Notes under the pieces: model-generated
Databases searched by the model: none
Seen by the model: only the letters and a program-made list of their open reading frames with translations
Told to the model about the DNA's origin: nothing
Origin: Typha latifolia
Taxonomy: Eukaryota > Streptophyta > Magnoliopsida > Poales > Typhaceae
NCBI GenBank assembly: GCA_019914945.1
Contig: CM034109.1
Location: 7,990,479-8,054,478 of the forward strand
Reading direction: 5' to 3'
Length of the DNA: 64,000 bases
Shown: one piece after another, positions 1-13,283 of the stretch
How the letters are laid out: every line of letters begins with the position of its first letter
Position numbering within the stretch: position 1 is the first letter of the stretch
Made by a program: the position numbers and the translations under genes

Positions 1-974
1 TCACTCACTCTCTCTTTTGCTCTCGCTTTATGCTTTCTTCCCCTTAATTTATACAGCTGAATGATTGCGGACTCTGATTTACAAACCTACCCCTGAATCT
101 AGCGTGGAATTACGGGGATGTCATGTCCCTCGGACGAGGAGGTCGATCAATCTGACGGTTGAGATGGACCTTGAGAAGGCTGTAAGATTCGGAACTTAGA
201 GGGACCCAGGGGGGACGTGGTCCAACTGTCCAAGCATTATCTGACACGAGTCAAAGGGGGGGGGGGGGGGGGTATGTAGACATTGGTTTGGGTTCTATGC
301 AATTGGGGGAGATGCATTTAATATCTAATTAGTTGAATTCTCACTAACTTAATCAAAGAATATCTCGACTAACCTAGCTTGCATAAAATCACGTATATGT
401 CTATATGTCAATATGTACATATAGATATGCATGTTTGTATGTATACATGCATGCATAAATTGCTTAGCATTTTTGTGCACTCCAGTTGATCCAGACACAA
501 CTCAACCATGTAGGAATATATTGTAAAACTACAAGGAAGACTACAAAGGATAACATTCAATAGAAAATCAAGTAAAATAGATGTGGGGTGCTGCATATTT
601 CCAACCAGTTCACTGAGATGCAAGGAAATGTTACAGTAGAATGTATGATTCATCCCAGCAGGTCATGTCTTACAGCAATAAGAGAAATTTTATACAACTC
701 AGGGGAGAGAGGAGAGGACTTCAAAAATCTCAACCCATTACATAATTTAGAATATGGATTTCCTTTAAAGAATCCATCTTATAGAGGAAGCTGCTATCAG
801 TTTCCTGCATTATCCACTAATAATCATGAAGATTCTTGAAAATCGTCAACGTATGAGATTTAAAGAGCTGAATGATGTTAATCCTCCACTGGCGATAAAA
901 TATTCAGCAACCGATGGAAGAGCATGAGCAATATCTTTGCAACAATGGCTGGCGAGATCAAACCACATGGCAGA
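1..974. other. Left edge, no gene recognised
   Basis: No convincing coding exon was found. The stretch holds a 17-base poly-G run (about 256-272) and short AT-rich sequence. The part next to 975 is expected to contain the 3' UTR of the minus-strand DPH2 gene. Small open frames here have no recognisable motif. Confidence 0.5.
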
Positions 975-3900
975 TCAATTTTCATGCTTAGTTTTTTCAT
1001 CCTCGTAAATGGATGCCCTCCCAGATCTTCCTATCACATAAGACTGAGGTGCAGGGCTCTCATATTGCATGTTGAGACCTTGGTAGGATCGCGCTGCAAA
1101 ATATTCTGTCCCAGATCTAGCTGACCCTTTGAACAATACCGTGTCCCTTTGCTGGTTTGTCAAACTCAAAGACTTCTCTGCAGCCTCTGCTAAGGCAAGA
1201 GAGCTTTCCTCTTTTTCTCCTCTGTTTTCTGTAGTAGCATCAGCCCAGAGGATTAAAGTTGCAATGTAGAAAAAAAAAAGGAAGATGCAAACCCAAAGTT
1301 AGGAAAATTGTGAATTGTCTTCAAAATCAAGAAATGCTGGTAAACAGTAATCAAGATAGGGTTTGGCAGTGTAGACTTCTCTTAGAGTAAATGGGGTTTC
1401 CAGTGTGTCTTGAGTTTTAAGCTTATCAAACTCTCTCGTCATTTTAAAAGAACATACTTAAAGACATTAGGCATGCATATTGATTTGGTGCAGAAAGTTA
1501 TGAACATGGCATATTTAGTATTCAATCTTGTCATCTCAACTGAAATGGATGTTTCTGCACCAAATAACTTGTTGTATGGCTTTTTAATTATTTGCTGATC
1601 TAAATAGGAACGCATCCAAAAAAGCAATGAGACAATGACCTTCATCAGCTCAAAGACATGAACGATGTACATTCTATTTAGAAGAGAAAGGATTAAATCA
1701 TATAGCTCAATATCTGAATGTATCCCTCCAATTATTTTTGTTCATGGTATAAGTCATTTTTTTATCATTGATACTCTGATCTGACACTGGCAATAAAAAT
1801 CAGTTTAGCATGCACTTTCTTTTGTGGCTATCACTTATTGAAATATGCTGGATGACCAACTAATTTTAGGAAAATTTAGGATCCTGTTTACCTTGAAAGT
1901 GGCTATCTTCTACATATCCACCCTTAATGAAGGAAAACCGAGCTTCATCAGTGTTGCTTATGACTTTGTTTGTATTAGAAGTCATCAAATCCTGGAAATC
2001 TAACACATATTCTCCTGTCCATTGTCTTCCTCTAGTGAAAAACTATTATAGTCAGATAAATATCAGTAAACAAACTTACCCAAATCAAGAAAATTTACTT
2101 GATACAAATGGTTAAAAAAAAATAACCATCACTAGTTATTGGTCTTCAAAATTATTATTGTCTTCTTTATGTCCAGAAGACATGGTGCATGAGAAGAATC
2201 TGTACTTGAAGTACTACTAACACAGTTAGCATTGGCACTTCAGCAGTATATATTTCCTAGCATGGATGAACAGTAAGACACTTAACAAAATAGAGTTCAC
2301 TCTACTTAATGAATATACGCATGGATTTCCTTTAACTAGAGGGCAGAAGTACACTATCTTAGATGATCATCTGAAAAGTAAAAACTGCAAGAAAATAGTT
2401 TTCAGCTAGTCTAGTCTGCTTTTGCTTTACTTTTGGTCATATCTGATGTACACTTTTAACTTTAATCTAATAAAAAAACACTGACCAAAGTCAAGATGAT
2501 CATGTAAACCCAAAGCCAGCACAAGATGAATCGGTAACATGATCTCATGATACACACAAAATATTCCTTGGAATACTTAAATGTCAAACTGTAACAATAG
2601 TACAATAATTCTGCCTGGAATGTTCAATTTGTTAGAAAGACTTTTAAGAGTTAAAACACAGAAGTCCGCTCTTGATCAATACTACGCATCAACTCTAACC
2701 ATAATTGCTGTAGAATATTAACTGAATGTATCTTAGATATCCATCAATAACGGTCATCATGAAAACATGTAAATTGTAGAATAACCAAATCCTACAAGTG
2801 AGAGTATTTATTTAAGCAAATGGACCATAAAGTTTTCAGGTAATCAACATGCATAACCAACTAACCATCAGTAGTAGGCTAGTAGTAAAATGAAAGTGGT
2901 GTAGACTCGTAGATGACAAGTGTAAAAAGCTAATACTGTCATTTGGAAAAGACAAAAGAGGGCCTAAGAAATTGGGTCTACATGCAAGGAATTAAACAAC
3001 CACTAGATACGATCAAACCTGCTGAAAGCTAGTACAGCTTCGAATGGTGTGATAACTGGTGCCAAAAATTCCTTGCTATCCAAAAGAGCAGTTTGGGCGC
3101 AAGAGACATAGACAAACACTTCGCACTGTCAAGTCAAGAGGAGATTTTGATCAGAAAAAAAATGGACTCGACATGGAAAGAAATGAAAATATGATTTTAT
3201 AAATTGTCACCTCAGGAAAATTGGCAAGTTTGGCAGAGTTTGGTCTTCCCATGACTAGAGTGTAGGACTTTTTTCCAGCCCCCTCAATAAGTTCTTTCAT
3301 TTGCTGAATTATGTGAAGATAACCAGCTGGAAACAGAAACAACATAGTTTATGTCATTAGAAAACTATGCTAAAAGTAGGCTTTAACATTATCAAATCAT
3401 CATGTTCTTTAAGGACATAAACAGCATTTGCATTCATATTAGGGACGTGCAGAGAGAGCTGAAAGCCTGAAACACCAAGTTGGAGAGCCAATAGGAACTA
3501 AAGGAACAAATGCATATTTCATGCCTCTTGTACACTTCCACCACTAAATAACCCTCTACATGAATTAATGAGTTACTAAAGTTTAAAATATCATTAATTT
3601 TCCAATTTATCTAGACTCTGAAGGATAAATGTGATTTATCAGTAAACAACTTTTACGTGGCATGCAACAAACTTGGAACCTGTAAAAATCTGGAAGATAT
3701 CTTGTGACATATGAATTAACTAAAACTATTAAAAACCAATTACCATAAGAAAGAAAAAAAAAGAATATAGATTTTTCTGACACATCGAAATGAATTTGCA
3801 GCTCCCTCAAAGAGGTGTCCAGGATGAAAATTTGCAAGTGAAAAGGGTGCTTGCTTAGGGAGACTTGCATGGCACATATAGCTGGGGCCAGCATATTATG

Positions 3901-6847
3901 TTGAAAAAAAGGAATAGAAACACTATGAGGAGCTTGGACAAGGTCTGAACTCCTTAACTTTCTGGGTAAACAATCCTCTATCTACATAAATCAGGCACTA
4001 CATTTTAAAACTCGCACAAACAGATTGGCACTTTTAATATGGTCAAGAAAAAAAAAACCAATACAAAGCACCTCTAGAAAATGATAGCTCCAATTCCTGT
4101 ACCATAGTATAACATCCAATAAACCTAGGTATATATGAAGGGAATTATGTAACCAACATACCAACACCTAGGGTTCCCACTAAAATGCCAACAATATTTG
4201 CATCCTTTGCTTTCTCCACGAGGTAGTATCTACAATAACATACTTTGTCAGTATGCAGTAGCCCAAAAAGCTGCTAGATTTTGAGCACTAGATTGCATGT
4301 CTTCAGCATTTATAGGCATCATCAAAGTTAAGTACCTGCGTTTGAGAATTCTTTTTTGATGAGAGACGTCCTTCAATAGTAGATTTTCCACAGCATCATA
4401 TCTGACTGAAGAAAAGCAAGACTTAAAATGCAAAACTAAGTAAAAGATTACTCTAAAATTTCATACCTATTTCACAGTTGTTGAACGTAAGAACAACATT
4501 GGCAAATGCAGAGTTCTCACGACCAATCCAAAACAATAAGTAGTCCTCGATCTTTTGGTATACTAAGATGTTCCAAGTTAGTCCTCCTAGGCAATACCGA
4601 GAAGAAGACTCCAATTTATTGCAACGATTATACTCAAGTATCATTCCAGAATCTACATTCTTGGAAAGTTCACCAGTAGTAGTGATATCATGAGGCTCAA
4701 GTTGCTCTTTCTCCGTTTTCTGGTTCCCTGCTGGATTCATAATTGAGCAATTAACCTCTGCATAACTAACTTCAGAGTTGATATAATTTGACTTAGATGA
4801 TTCAGTCATGACACTCTTGAGATTCTTCAGAGCATGTGCATATTCTAATCCATACAAGACCTGTGCTCAGAGACAGAAATCAAAGGGCAGTTAACTTGAG
4901 AAGACATATAAGACCCAATTTTGGAGACAGGAAGTTAAAGAGCAAATAACTCAAGAAGAAATAAAAAACCTGCATTAAAAAATCAAAGGGCAAATAACTT
5001 GAGAAGACACTTCCTAACTAATGTGAACTAAATTGCCATAGGTCATCCTTTTGTCTATTATTTTTAGAGAATAGTCTTTAACATTTAAACAATATACCAC
5101 TTCAGATGAAATAAATTAGGTTAACTACATAAATAAAACAATTTGCAAGAAAAGACTTTCTCATGAAAGTAGTTGAAATCATGCCTTATTATTGGAATAA
5201 GATGTGTTGCACCATGCTCATCATCATATTCACATATGATTTTGGATTCTTGTAAATTATTCTTGTTCTTTTGCTGATGAACTGGTGAAACAATAACACC
5301 ACTATGACTGACCACAATGTCAAATCATTTAATAGTTTGACAACACCAAGGTGCATTCCCTAGTCCAAAGACCACAAATAAATTTAAGATAACCAATAAC
5401 TAAGAGCCCACCATCAAAATTTATTTACGTCAAACTTTCTGACAACCAACTAGTGTCACAGACAATGTTTTCCTTGCATCAAAGTACATAAACAGATTAA
5501 GATATCTTAGAATAATTCCTCCTTAATTTATTCTCTTGTTCTCAAACTTTATCTTCATTTCTTCTTTCTTCTTCTTTTGTTGTATTTCATACATATTAAT
5601 AATACTATCCAAAACAAAGTGTGTTACTAGTAAAGTCCTCGAACTTAATTGTGCCTGACTGGCTGACATGAGATTCAATTACTCACCAAGTCCAACAAAT
5701 TAAAGTTGTACGTCATATTAGTGTACAAGAAATAACTGGCAGCCAATTTTCAGTGTAAAAAGGGAGAAAAAGTTGAAATTGTTGCATACCAGAACAGGTT
5801 TTTTGGTGCCTGACAGGCAATGACAGAGTGACTCTACGCAAGCATTGACGTCTATAGGGGATTTACCAAAAACAAAAAGTGCTGGCAAGGTTGATGTTCT
5901 GCAAGTAATGAGGAATCTACAAGTTACTAAATGGAGAAAATATAACCACAAAAATTGCATTTAGAGATAAAAACCACAGGAAAGGGACAAAAGAAAAGAA
6001 ATTAAAAAAAACAAGATCAAATTGGCATTGATTATGAACGACATCATTCTAAGATAGATTCACTTTCCCAATTAGAAAACCACGAAAGTCCAAGTAGACA
6101 ACAAACGTAATATGATTATTCTACTTTAATGTGCAATATCAACTTCTCTACATCACGAACAGAGGTATGAAGAAACTCCAATTCAAAGACAATAATTCAC
6201 AAGGAAGCACTAATCTCTCGAGTACAAAACTTTACGAGTATTCTCAAGTCTAAGTTCTCCTTTTGAGCTAAAACCTGAAAAAGAAAAAACCGCAAAACCT
6301 AAAACCATAAACGAGCCGCAAAATCCAAATGCATTAACTCAAACACGTAAACTGCAAGCTTCACAAATCCATGTCGCATCAAAAATCTTCCGCCTTCCTC
6401 AACTACCATGCAGATTTCACAGCCAAACCCAAAAGACAAATATTTCACCATTACCAATCACTAAACTTAGCCCAAGAAAGGCAGTCAAACAAAAACCCCA
6501 AGAACTCACGGGCTCATACACGCGTGCCCGTAGTGTACAACGCACTCTGCACCCACATGGGAGGCTCCAATCTCGTCGACGCAGCAAGAGTTGTACGCCG
6601 TGTCCGCCATCACGTAAAAGCGCACGCCCTTACCGAGCTCGCGCCTCAGAGCCTTAGCCACTCGCGCCGAATCCTTGAGGAGCTCATCTGGAAACTGCGC
6701 ACAAAAGATTTAAGTCCAAAGTTGAGAGCTTTCTTATTGGAATCGAGCGAAGGGAAGGCCACAAACCTGCAAGACGACTCGGGTGTAGTTTCTACTGCGG
6801 ATGAAGTCTACGGTTGATGCAATCTCGTAGCCCGATTCGAAATCCAT
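975..6847 (-). CDS. DPH2, diphthamide biosynthesis subunit 2
   Basis: Non-catalytic partner of DPH1 in the cytosolic iron-sulfur radical-SAM complex that starts diphthamide synthesis, moving the 3-amino-3-carboxypropyl group of SAM to a His of elongation factor 2 (family knowledge). Ten exons close in phase to 507 residues, near the usual length: 6767-6847, 6510-6694, 5790-5898, 4467-4860, 4336-4405, 4162-4229, 3211-3326, 3019-3125, 1892-2031, 975-1228. Seen in the translation: [12 protein letters not shown] (C64, C65) followed by HYGHAC (C86), [11 protein letters not shown], a central [12 protein letters not shown] block, [18 protein letters not shown], then [14 protein letters not shown] (C350), the late Cys of the family. 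The start ATG gives [20 protein letters not shown] with no better upstream start. All introns are GT-AG. A 10-bp-arm palindrome lies about 130 bp upstream. DPH1 is the only close alternative; the [13 protein letters not shown]-terminus fits DPH2 better. Confidence 0.93.
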
Positions 6848-8696
6848 GGAGAAGATTTAGGAGTCGAAACTTTGGAGCTTGGAGAGAGAGGAGGGAGACG
6901 AAGAAATAAAATTAGTTCGGCGCACCAGGACGAAGAGGAAATTGGAGGTGTTTCGGTTGGAACTCTGATTTGTTATCGGATCCAATTCCGGATCCGATAG
7001 CAGCCCCCTCGAACTAACCATGAATAAAGTTTAGAGAAATTTATTAGGTTAATTACACCTACACTCCTAAATTATACCTGGTTTTCACGGGCACTTTCTA
7101 AACTTTTTTTTATCGTTACAATGTTCTCTCTAAACTTTATGTGTGGCAAAGGATGATGTTTTTTTAGGAAAGTTCGTAGACTGTTGCATTCATTAGGAAA
7201 TCGTTACAAATATCATTCAGAACTAACCCTGCTCAAACCATCGTTTTGCGCGTGTGAATGCATAGCGAGCAAAAAAAAAGAGCATCTATGTTGTTTCTCC
7301 AACTTGTATAACAAAGTCTTATCAAAAGGTTACGAGATAACCATTCGCTACGGTCCTAGAGAGGATGCTTTGAGGTTCAATCTTGACACGTTGACCTACC
7401 CATGATTGTGTTGACAATGACCTAACAATCAATAAAAGTTTATTTTTTTCACATCCTCGCGCATGTTGGATAGAAATTTTATACCTTCAAAGATAGTGAG
7501 AGCCTCTCCATAGAGAGCACTTCCATAATACGCTAGAAATCTTATTTGTCTTAGTCTTCTCTTCTTCTTCGAGTTGTAGATGAGAACATTGATGCCTCCT
7601 TCAGCGTTATTTGCCCGAGCTGCATCAGTCCAACAGACTAGGGCATTTTCATTTGGTTAGGGATCTAGTTAGGGGGAGGAGATGCCAACAATTAGCGTGG
7701 GATGCTTAGGATATGTGAACAAAAGAGCTGTCATGATAACCTTTGTCCTAACAACTACAGAGTTAGAGCTACCACCTCTAAAGACTACTCTACACCGTTC
7801 TTTCTAGATTTTCTAGGTGATTTTGAAACAAGAAGCAACATCCTCATTGTTGAAATTCTCACTAAGTTGAAGTGTCCAATCTTCAAATAATAGTGAAATT
7901 ATATTGCCCGAGCAAGTCGCATTCCAAGAAAAAGTGGTTGAGAGTTTTCGGATGACTATTGTAGAGAGGACAGATATCGTCCAGCTCTTGGTAGAAATGA
8001 TATTTTTAGAGGTCACAAAATTTTGGTAGAAATTATGATATTTTCCAAAATATATCAGTAATTGTAATATTTTAAAAAAATTAGTGATAATTATGTAAAA
8101 AATCCTTTTGTTTTTACAATTATTCACACTCTTGAGAGTATGTACTACATATTTAGCGTGCTTGTTTAGTGGTCAATCCGGCTATCCAACCTATTTAGAA
8201 TTAATTTTCATAATTAGGTGCCACCAATTTCGGTTAATAGGTGGCCAAAGTAGAAAATTTGTTTTCCTTTTCTGTTCCTTTTCAAATGCTCGCCAGTCGC
8301 CTCTCTCTCTCTTTAGCTTTATTGCCGTTGGAAGTAATCCATCAATGAGAGCAAAGCAGCAGTAGCCCGCTCAAAGGGACTTCTTTGGAGACTCCAAAGG
8401 GCTCGCGTTTCGCCACCTTAGATTACAGCGCGCGGGTTCCGTTCTCTAGTCCGATATCTGGGTGTCGACAGACCGTGGCGCCGGAACTTAATGAGCACAC
8501 TAACAACCGCCTTGGGCTATTAGTCATTCACTAATCTTGTCCTCGTCTCGATCCAATGACAAAAAGGCAAACTGAAGCCGATCCGGGGTATTTCGGTCAT
8601 TTCAGCCCTCATTCGGTTTCGTCTTCCTCCTTTTGTTCTCCAGGAGCCAAGTAGTAGTCGCGCTCTTTCGAAAGCAGTAAATCTAGAGAGAGAGAA

Positions 8697-8738
<42 letters not shown>

Positions 8739-8764
8739 GAGGAGAGAGGGGTGGGAAGGAGGAG
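6848..8764. other. Intergenic, divergent promoters of DPH2 and RING-CH gene
   Basis: DPH2 (-) and the RING-CH gene (+) diverge here. Near DPH2 there is an inverted repeat at 6974-6999 with 10-bp arms built on GGATCC. From about 7050 to 7170 runs sequence of the style seen in small plant transposon remnants. The right end is a (GA)n tract in the presumed leader of the RING-CH gene. No gene was recognised in the remainder. Confidence 0.5.
8688..8755. repeat. (GA)n microsatellite
   Basis: Purine-rich GA dinucleotide tract just upstream of the ATG at 8765, probably within the 5' leader of the RING-CH gene. GA/CT tracts are common in plant 5' UTRs and core promoters. Confidence 0.8.
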
Positions 8765-11700
8765 ATGAGTCATGAGCTCATGGTAGGTGGAGGGAGAGAT
8801 GGGAGCGCGCTTTTCGAGGTTGGGAGTGGTAGTGGTGGTGGTAGTGGAAGTCAGCACTGGGAAGGGAAGGTTGGCGAAGCCGGCGACGAGGAGGAGGATG
8901 AGTTTAAGCAGTGCAGGATATGCCATGACGGTGGAGATAAGGGCGACATGGAGGCGCCCTGTGCTTGTAGTGGGAGCATCAAGGTTTAACCTCTCTCTTT
9001 CTTCTGATACTTTGTGGTTGCTTCTCGAGCTGGATTCTACGAACTTCAAGTTGATTTATGTTAGGGGTTCATTCGGACGTTTATTTGGGAAAGGGAGGTG
9101 TTTGCGGTTGCTTCTGTGAAATCTGTGAAAAAGATTGTGTTTTTTTTTTTTTCTCTCTCTAAGTATTGGTATATATTGCTATAGCTTTGGGATGATATGA
9201 ATGGCAATCACAAGGAGCATTTGCTTTCTGATCTCTAGCAGCACTTCTTAGTTCTTTGTTATATCTTATCACTTTCATTTTATGGTGGTCTAGATATTTA
9301 TCTAATTACTATGATCCCTGCTGGTCATCTGCATGGTTTCATTATGATATGAGAATTTGCATGCTAATTCCTCTTTCTCTTACTATGGTTAAATGCTAAC
9401 GTCTATTGTCTTCTGTTTAGTACGGTAGTAGCGTTCCATAAATGGAGTTCTGTAGATCTTGTTACATGGCAAAGAATGGGTTTCTTCCGCATTTCTGATA
9501 TTAGTTGATTTCTTTAGAACCAAAATACGGGAATGCATGCCAATTACTGTTTTTCGTCGAACGAATGTGTAGTTTACGGTCGATTGCAGACGTCGTTTGC
9601 TGTTGATCGCCTGTGTCGTTTTCTGTTGGTCACATGTGTCGTTTGCTGTCGATCGTTATATCTAAGAATATGTGCTTGTTCTTGGTGCTTGAGTATACTC
9701 TATTTATTTACTTTGTTGTTCAATTTGATATGGTATAACTCTTAACTCTATGTATGTTCTTTCTAGCATTGAACCATAGGTATGTAATTTTGATGTGATG
9801 ATGTCATTTTGTTTCTCTTTTTTTTCACTTTCCTAGTTGGAATTAACTGCTCTAAGGTTTTCCTAGAGAATATGCCAAAGTTTGTTGTGCATTTATCCAC
9901 TTGAAGAACTTCCATGTATAATCTTTTGTGGGAATCTACCCTTACCTGGTCTCATCTAATAACCGTGATTTTTTTATATATTCTGCTGCACTGTTTTCGC
10001 TATTACTTTTTATACATTATCCTCTGTTGATGAATTTGTTCACACTCTTCTTCCAAGCTGTATCCTAGGAATGGATAAAATTAGCTTGAGTTTTCTAAAG
10101 ATGAACTTAGTAACATATTAACCTGGCAAACTAATGACCAAAATATACCAATTATTTCCCCCTTCCATCTATGTGAATGGAGAGGTAAATCCAATCCTTA
10201 AAAGGACTTAAATCGGACTGAATAACTATAAATATGTGCACGAATAGATGCATGACCATATTATGTTAAGTACTCAAAAAATTCTATATCATTATACGAT
10301 TTTCTGTCACATTAATATATTTTTGTCATCTTTCATTCTTGTATTTGAAAAAAAATTATAGATCTGTAGGCTTTAGCTCTTTATTTGTGTTGTAGGAAAC
10401 AAACCTGTTAGCCACTTAATAATTGAATTTTGTTGCTTCTTCTGGCTCAGTTTGCTCATAAAAGATGTATCCAAAGATGGTGCCATATCAAGGGCGATAT
10501 GACGTGTGAAATTTGCAATCAGGTTGGAAGAACAAGTGATGCTCCTGCCTTTATTTTTTGAATGGATTTATCAACTTTTTATGCTCAGAAAAGTACCTTG
10601 GAACCGTCAAAAGATTTTTTTGGTTTGCATTTAGTTCCTTCTTGATTATAATGTACATTCTTTTTCCTGGACTTATAATGATGGGAACTATGTTGATAAG
10701 CTCATGCAAGGCCTACTCATTTTCATTCGATCACAGTATATGAATATCAAGCGACGGCATCTCATATATTTATCTTGGTTGTCTACCTTTTTGGAGAAAA
10801 GAAAAGAAGCATGAATTTGGAGAAAAACCATTATCAAACAATTCGTTTTTATGTGCTATTTATTCATGAAGAGTCTTGGTAACTAAATCTTGATTAATTT
10901 TCTTTGGTAGGTCTACTCAGGAAATTACAATTTCCCAGCAAGCAGACCTACTTCTGATGCTGTGGCCATTGATATCAGGTATATGTCTGAATTATTCATC
11001 TAGTAGTTCCATGACGGTGTGAAGTTCGGTTTCAGTTTTGGTCCTAGAAAAATTAAATATTTTAGGCTGAAATAGAATGGTTTAAGCCTATTGTGATCCA
11101 AAATAAATGAAATACGGAATCTTGATAGTTTCGGCCTTAACAAATGAGTTCCGCTTTAGTTTTCAATAAGTTTTGGTTGTTACTGTTCCATCTTAGATGG
11201 TCTTCAGCTATATCAGAATTTTTAGTTCATACAGAGAGGAAAAGGCTTCTCATAGCTGACCACATTATTAAAAGGAAAAGTTTTTTTGTTGTTTCTTGTG
11301 TTACTTGCTATTTGTATGCGCGTGGGATCCGCAGATTTGAGCTTCTGCATGCATGATGTTACTGTTTGTAAAGAGATGATGGTGTTACCCCGTAATTCTG
11401 AAGCAATATTTTATACTATTTCAGCAATTAAGATAGTACAATGATGAAATGCAATTTCTCTAACAAAAGTTATCAACAATTAAGAATAAACACGAAAGTG
11501 CTTAGAGAGCATTTTTTTGTTAGCTATTAGATACATTGAAAGTGGAGTCAAGTGCTGGTGTGTCATATTTAGTGGTCCAGAAGTGCATACATTTTGATGG
11601 CTAAAAGGGCTTAACCATGCTCTAGTACATAATTTAACAAGGCATCATATAGTATAAAGCTATGCGCTTATGTTTGTCTCGAGAAAATCTCTCTAGGTGG

Positions 11701-13139
11701 CTTGAGTTTTGGGTAGAATTTGACCTACATATGATTGACATGCAGCTCAGTGGAAAGTGTGAGAAGCAAAATTAGATATCTACTTAGCTGTATAGAGGCC
11801 TTCTCTATATCAGATAACCTGAAAGGAAAATAAATATATTTATGTCTACTATCCCTTTTCTCAATCAACAGTCTTGACAAGTGATGGCCTCTGGGAATTT
11901 CCTACAATGAGGTTATTTTCTGCCTAATCAGCTTGAGAGTAGTTTTTTTTCTTTTCCTTCCACCGGATGTAATCAAGCTATGCAGATTGATTATCATGTT
12001 TCTCATTTCCTGGTGATCAGGGCTTCACGCCAGGACTTGCTGCATGCAGAATATGAGGACTATGCAGCTGCAAATAATAGTAGGGTTGCATGTTGCCGTT
12101 GCGTTGCTTTTGTTGTACGTATAATATCATCTATTTCACAAGCTCATATCTCCTTAGAAGTGAATTTTTGAAGAGTAGGTGATTTATTATACAGGTGATG
12201 CTATGTTTTTTCATGCACCATGTTCTCATAGTTGCAAAAGAATCTGGAGTAGTCCAGGAGGCATCAGAGTTTTATAATGTAAGTACTATAAGCATAATCT
12301 GATATTTCATAAGTTTGAGCATGTGTTTTTCCTACACTTGAGTTAACCATGTCCAAATTAAATACTTTGTACTGCAGCATGCCGATCATGGTGGACTTTT
12401 TTCTGATATCAGATTGCATTCAGCTGTTCTCATGTATAAGTTTATAAATTTAGTAATAAAACTTGTTAAAAACTTGCAATATATGAATAATTATCTTATT
12501 AAAGGTTCAAAAATATGCCAATACATTCTGATAATCAATGTGAGTACCTGATTTGATAAACCTTGCACTTACCTATACTGTTAGCTTTCTCGATTCACCA
12601 ACAGCTGTGCCTCTCTTAGAGCACCTTTAGGAAACTTTCAGAAAAGCTGTAATTCTCAAAACAAAAGCAAAAACAAAAAATCATGGGTGGAAATATGTGA
12701 ATTCTCCGGTAAGGTAATAATTTACATGCAAATATGTTATTTCTGTCATTCTGAAACATATATATAGGCCACTAGTTGGAGAATTTATTCAATATGACAA
12801 TAAAGGTGCAGGTTATGCATGCCTGCTACTATTAGCGCAAAATCTCACATAAATATTTTCCTTGAGGAGCTTGATTTAAAAGGTATCTTTTTATTTATTA
12901 ATTCATAGTATGATATGCAATGCTTACTTCAGCAAACTTGATAAACACTGAACCAACATGAGCCATACTTCTTATGCTCTACATGAAGAAGTCTAAATTA
13001 TTCGTTCGTTTGTGTAGTAATTACAGTAATCTTTGGTTTTCAGGTATCTCTTCAACTTGCAGGCTTCGTTCTACCATGCTATGTAATTGTGCAGTCCTGT
13101 TACATATTGCAGAGCCAGTTGAGACGGCGTCAATTCTAG
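8765..13139 (+). CDS. RING-CH (RINGv) membrane E3 ubiquitin ligase
   Basis: Predicted membrane-anchored E3 ubiquitin ligase of the MARCH-like plant family. Six exons close to 210 residues: 8765-8983, 10451-10522, 10911-10978, 12021-12114, 12195-12278, 13044-13139. The RING-CH domain spans about residues 50-95: C50-x2-C53, C66-x-C68, H76-x2-C79, then C92-x2-C95 in KGDMTCEIC, with the family signature EAPCACSGSIK and CIQRWC. The domain is split after IK by a 1.5 kb intron. The N-terminus is Gly/Ser and acidic. Two hydrophobic segments follow, about 142-166 (VMLCFFMHHVLIVA) and 180-201 (VSLQLAGFVLPCYVIV), and a basic tail ends in LRRRQF, so both ends probably face the cytosol. The linker resembles the DUF3675 region of plant members. 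The substrate cannot be told from sequence. Confidence 0.88.
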
Positions 13140-13225
13140 ATGCAAAGTACTTGTCTTCTTCAGCAAAACTCTTTGAAGTCTTTCTTCTTTTCCCTGTTCT
13201 CTATCTATTAATCTATCTATCTGGC

Positions 13226-13283
<58 letters not shown>
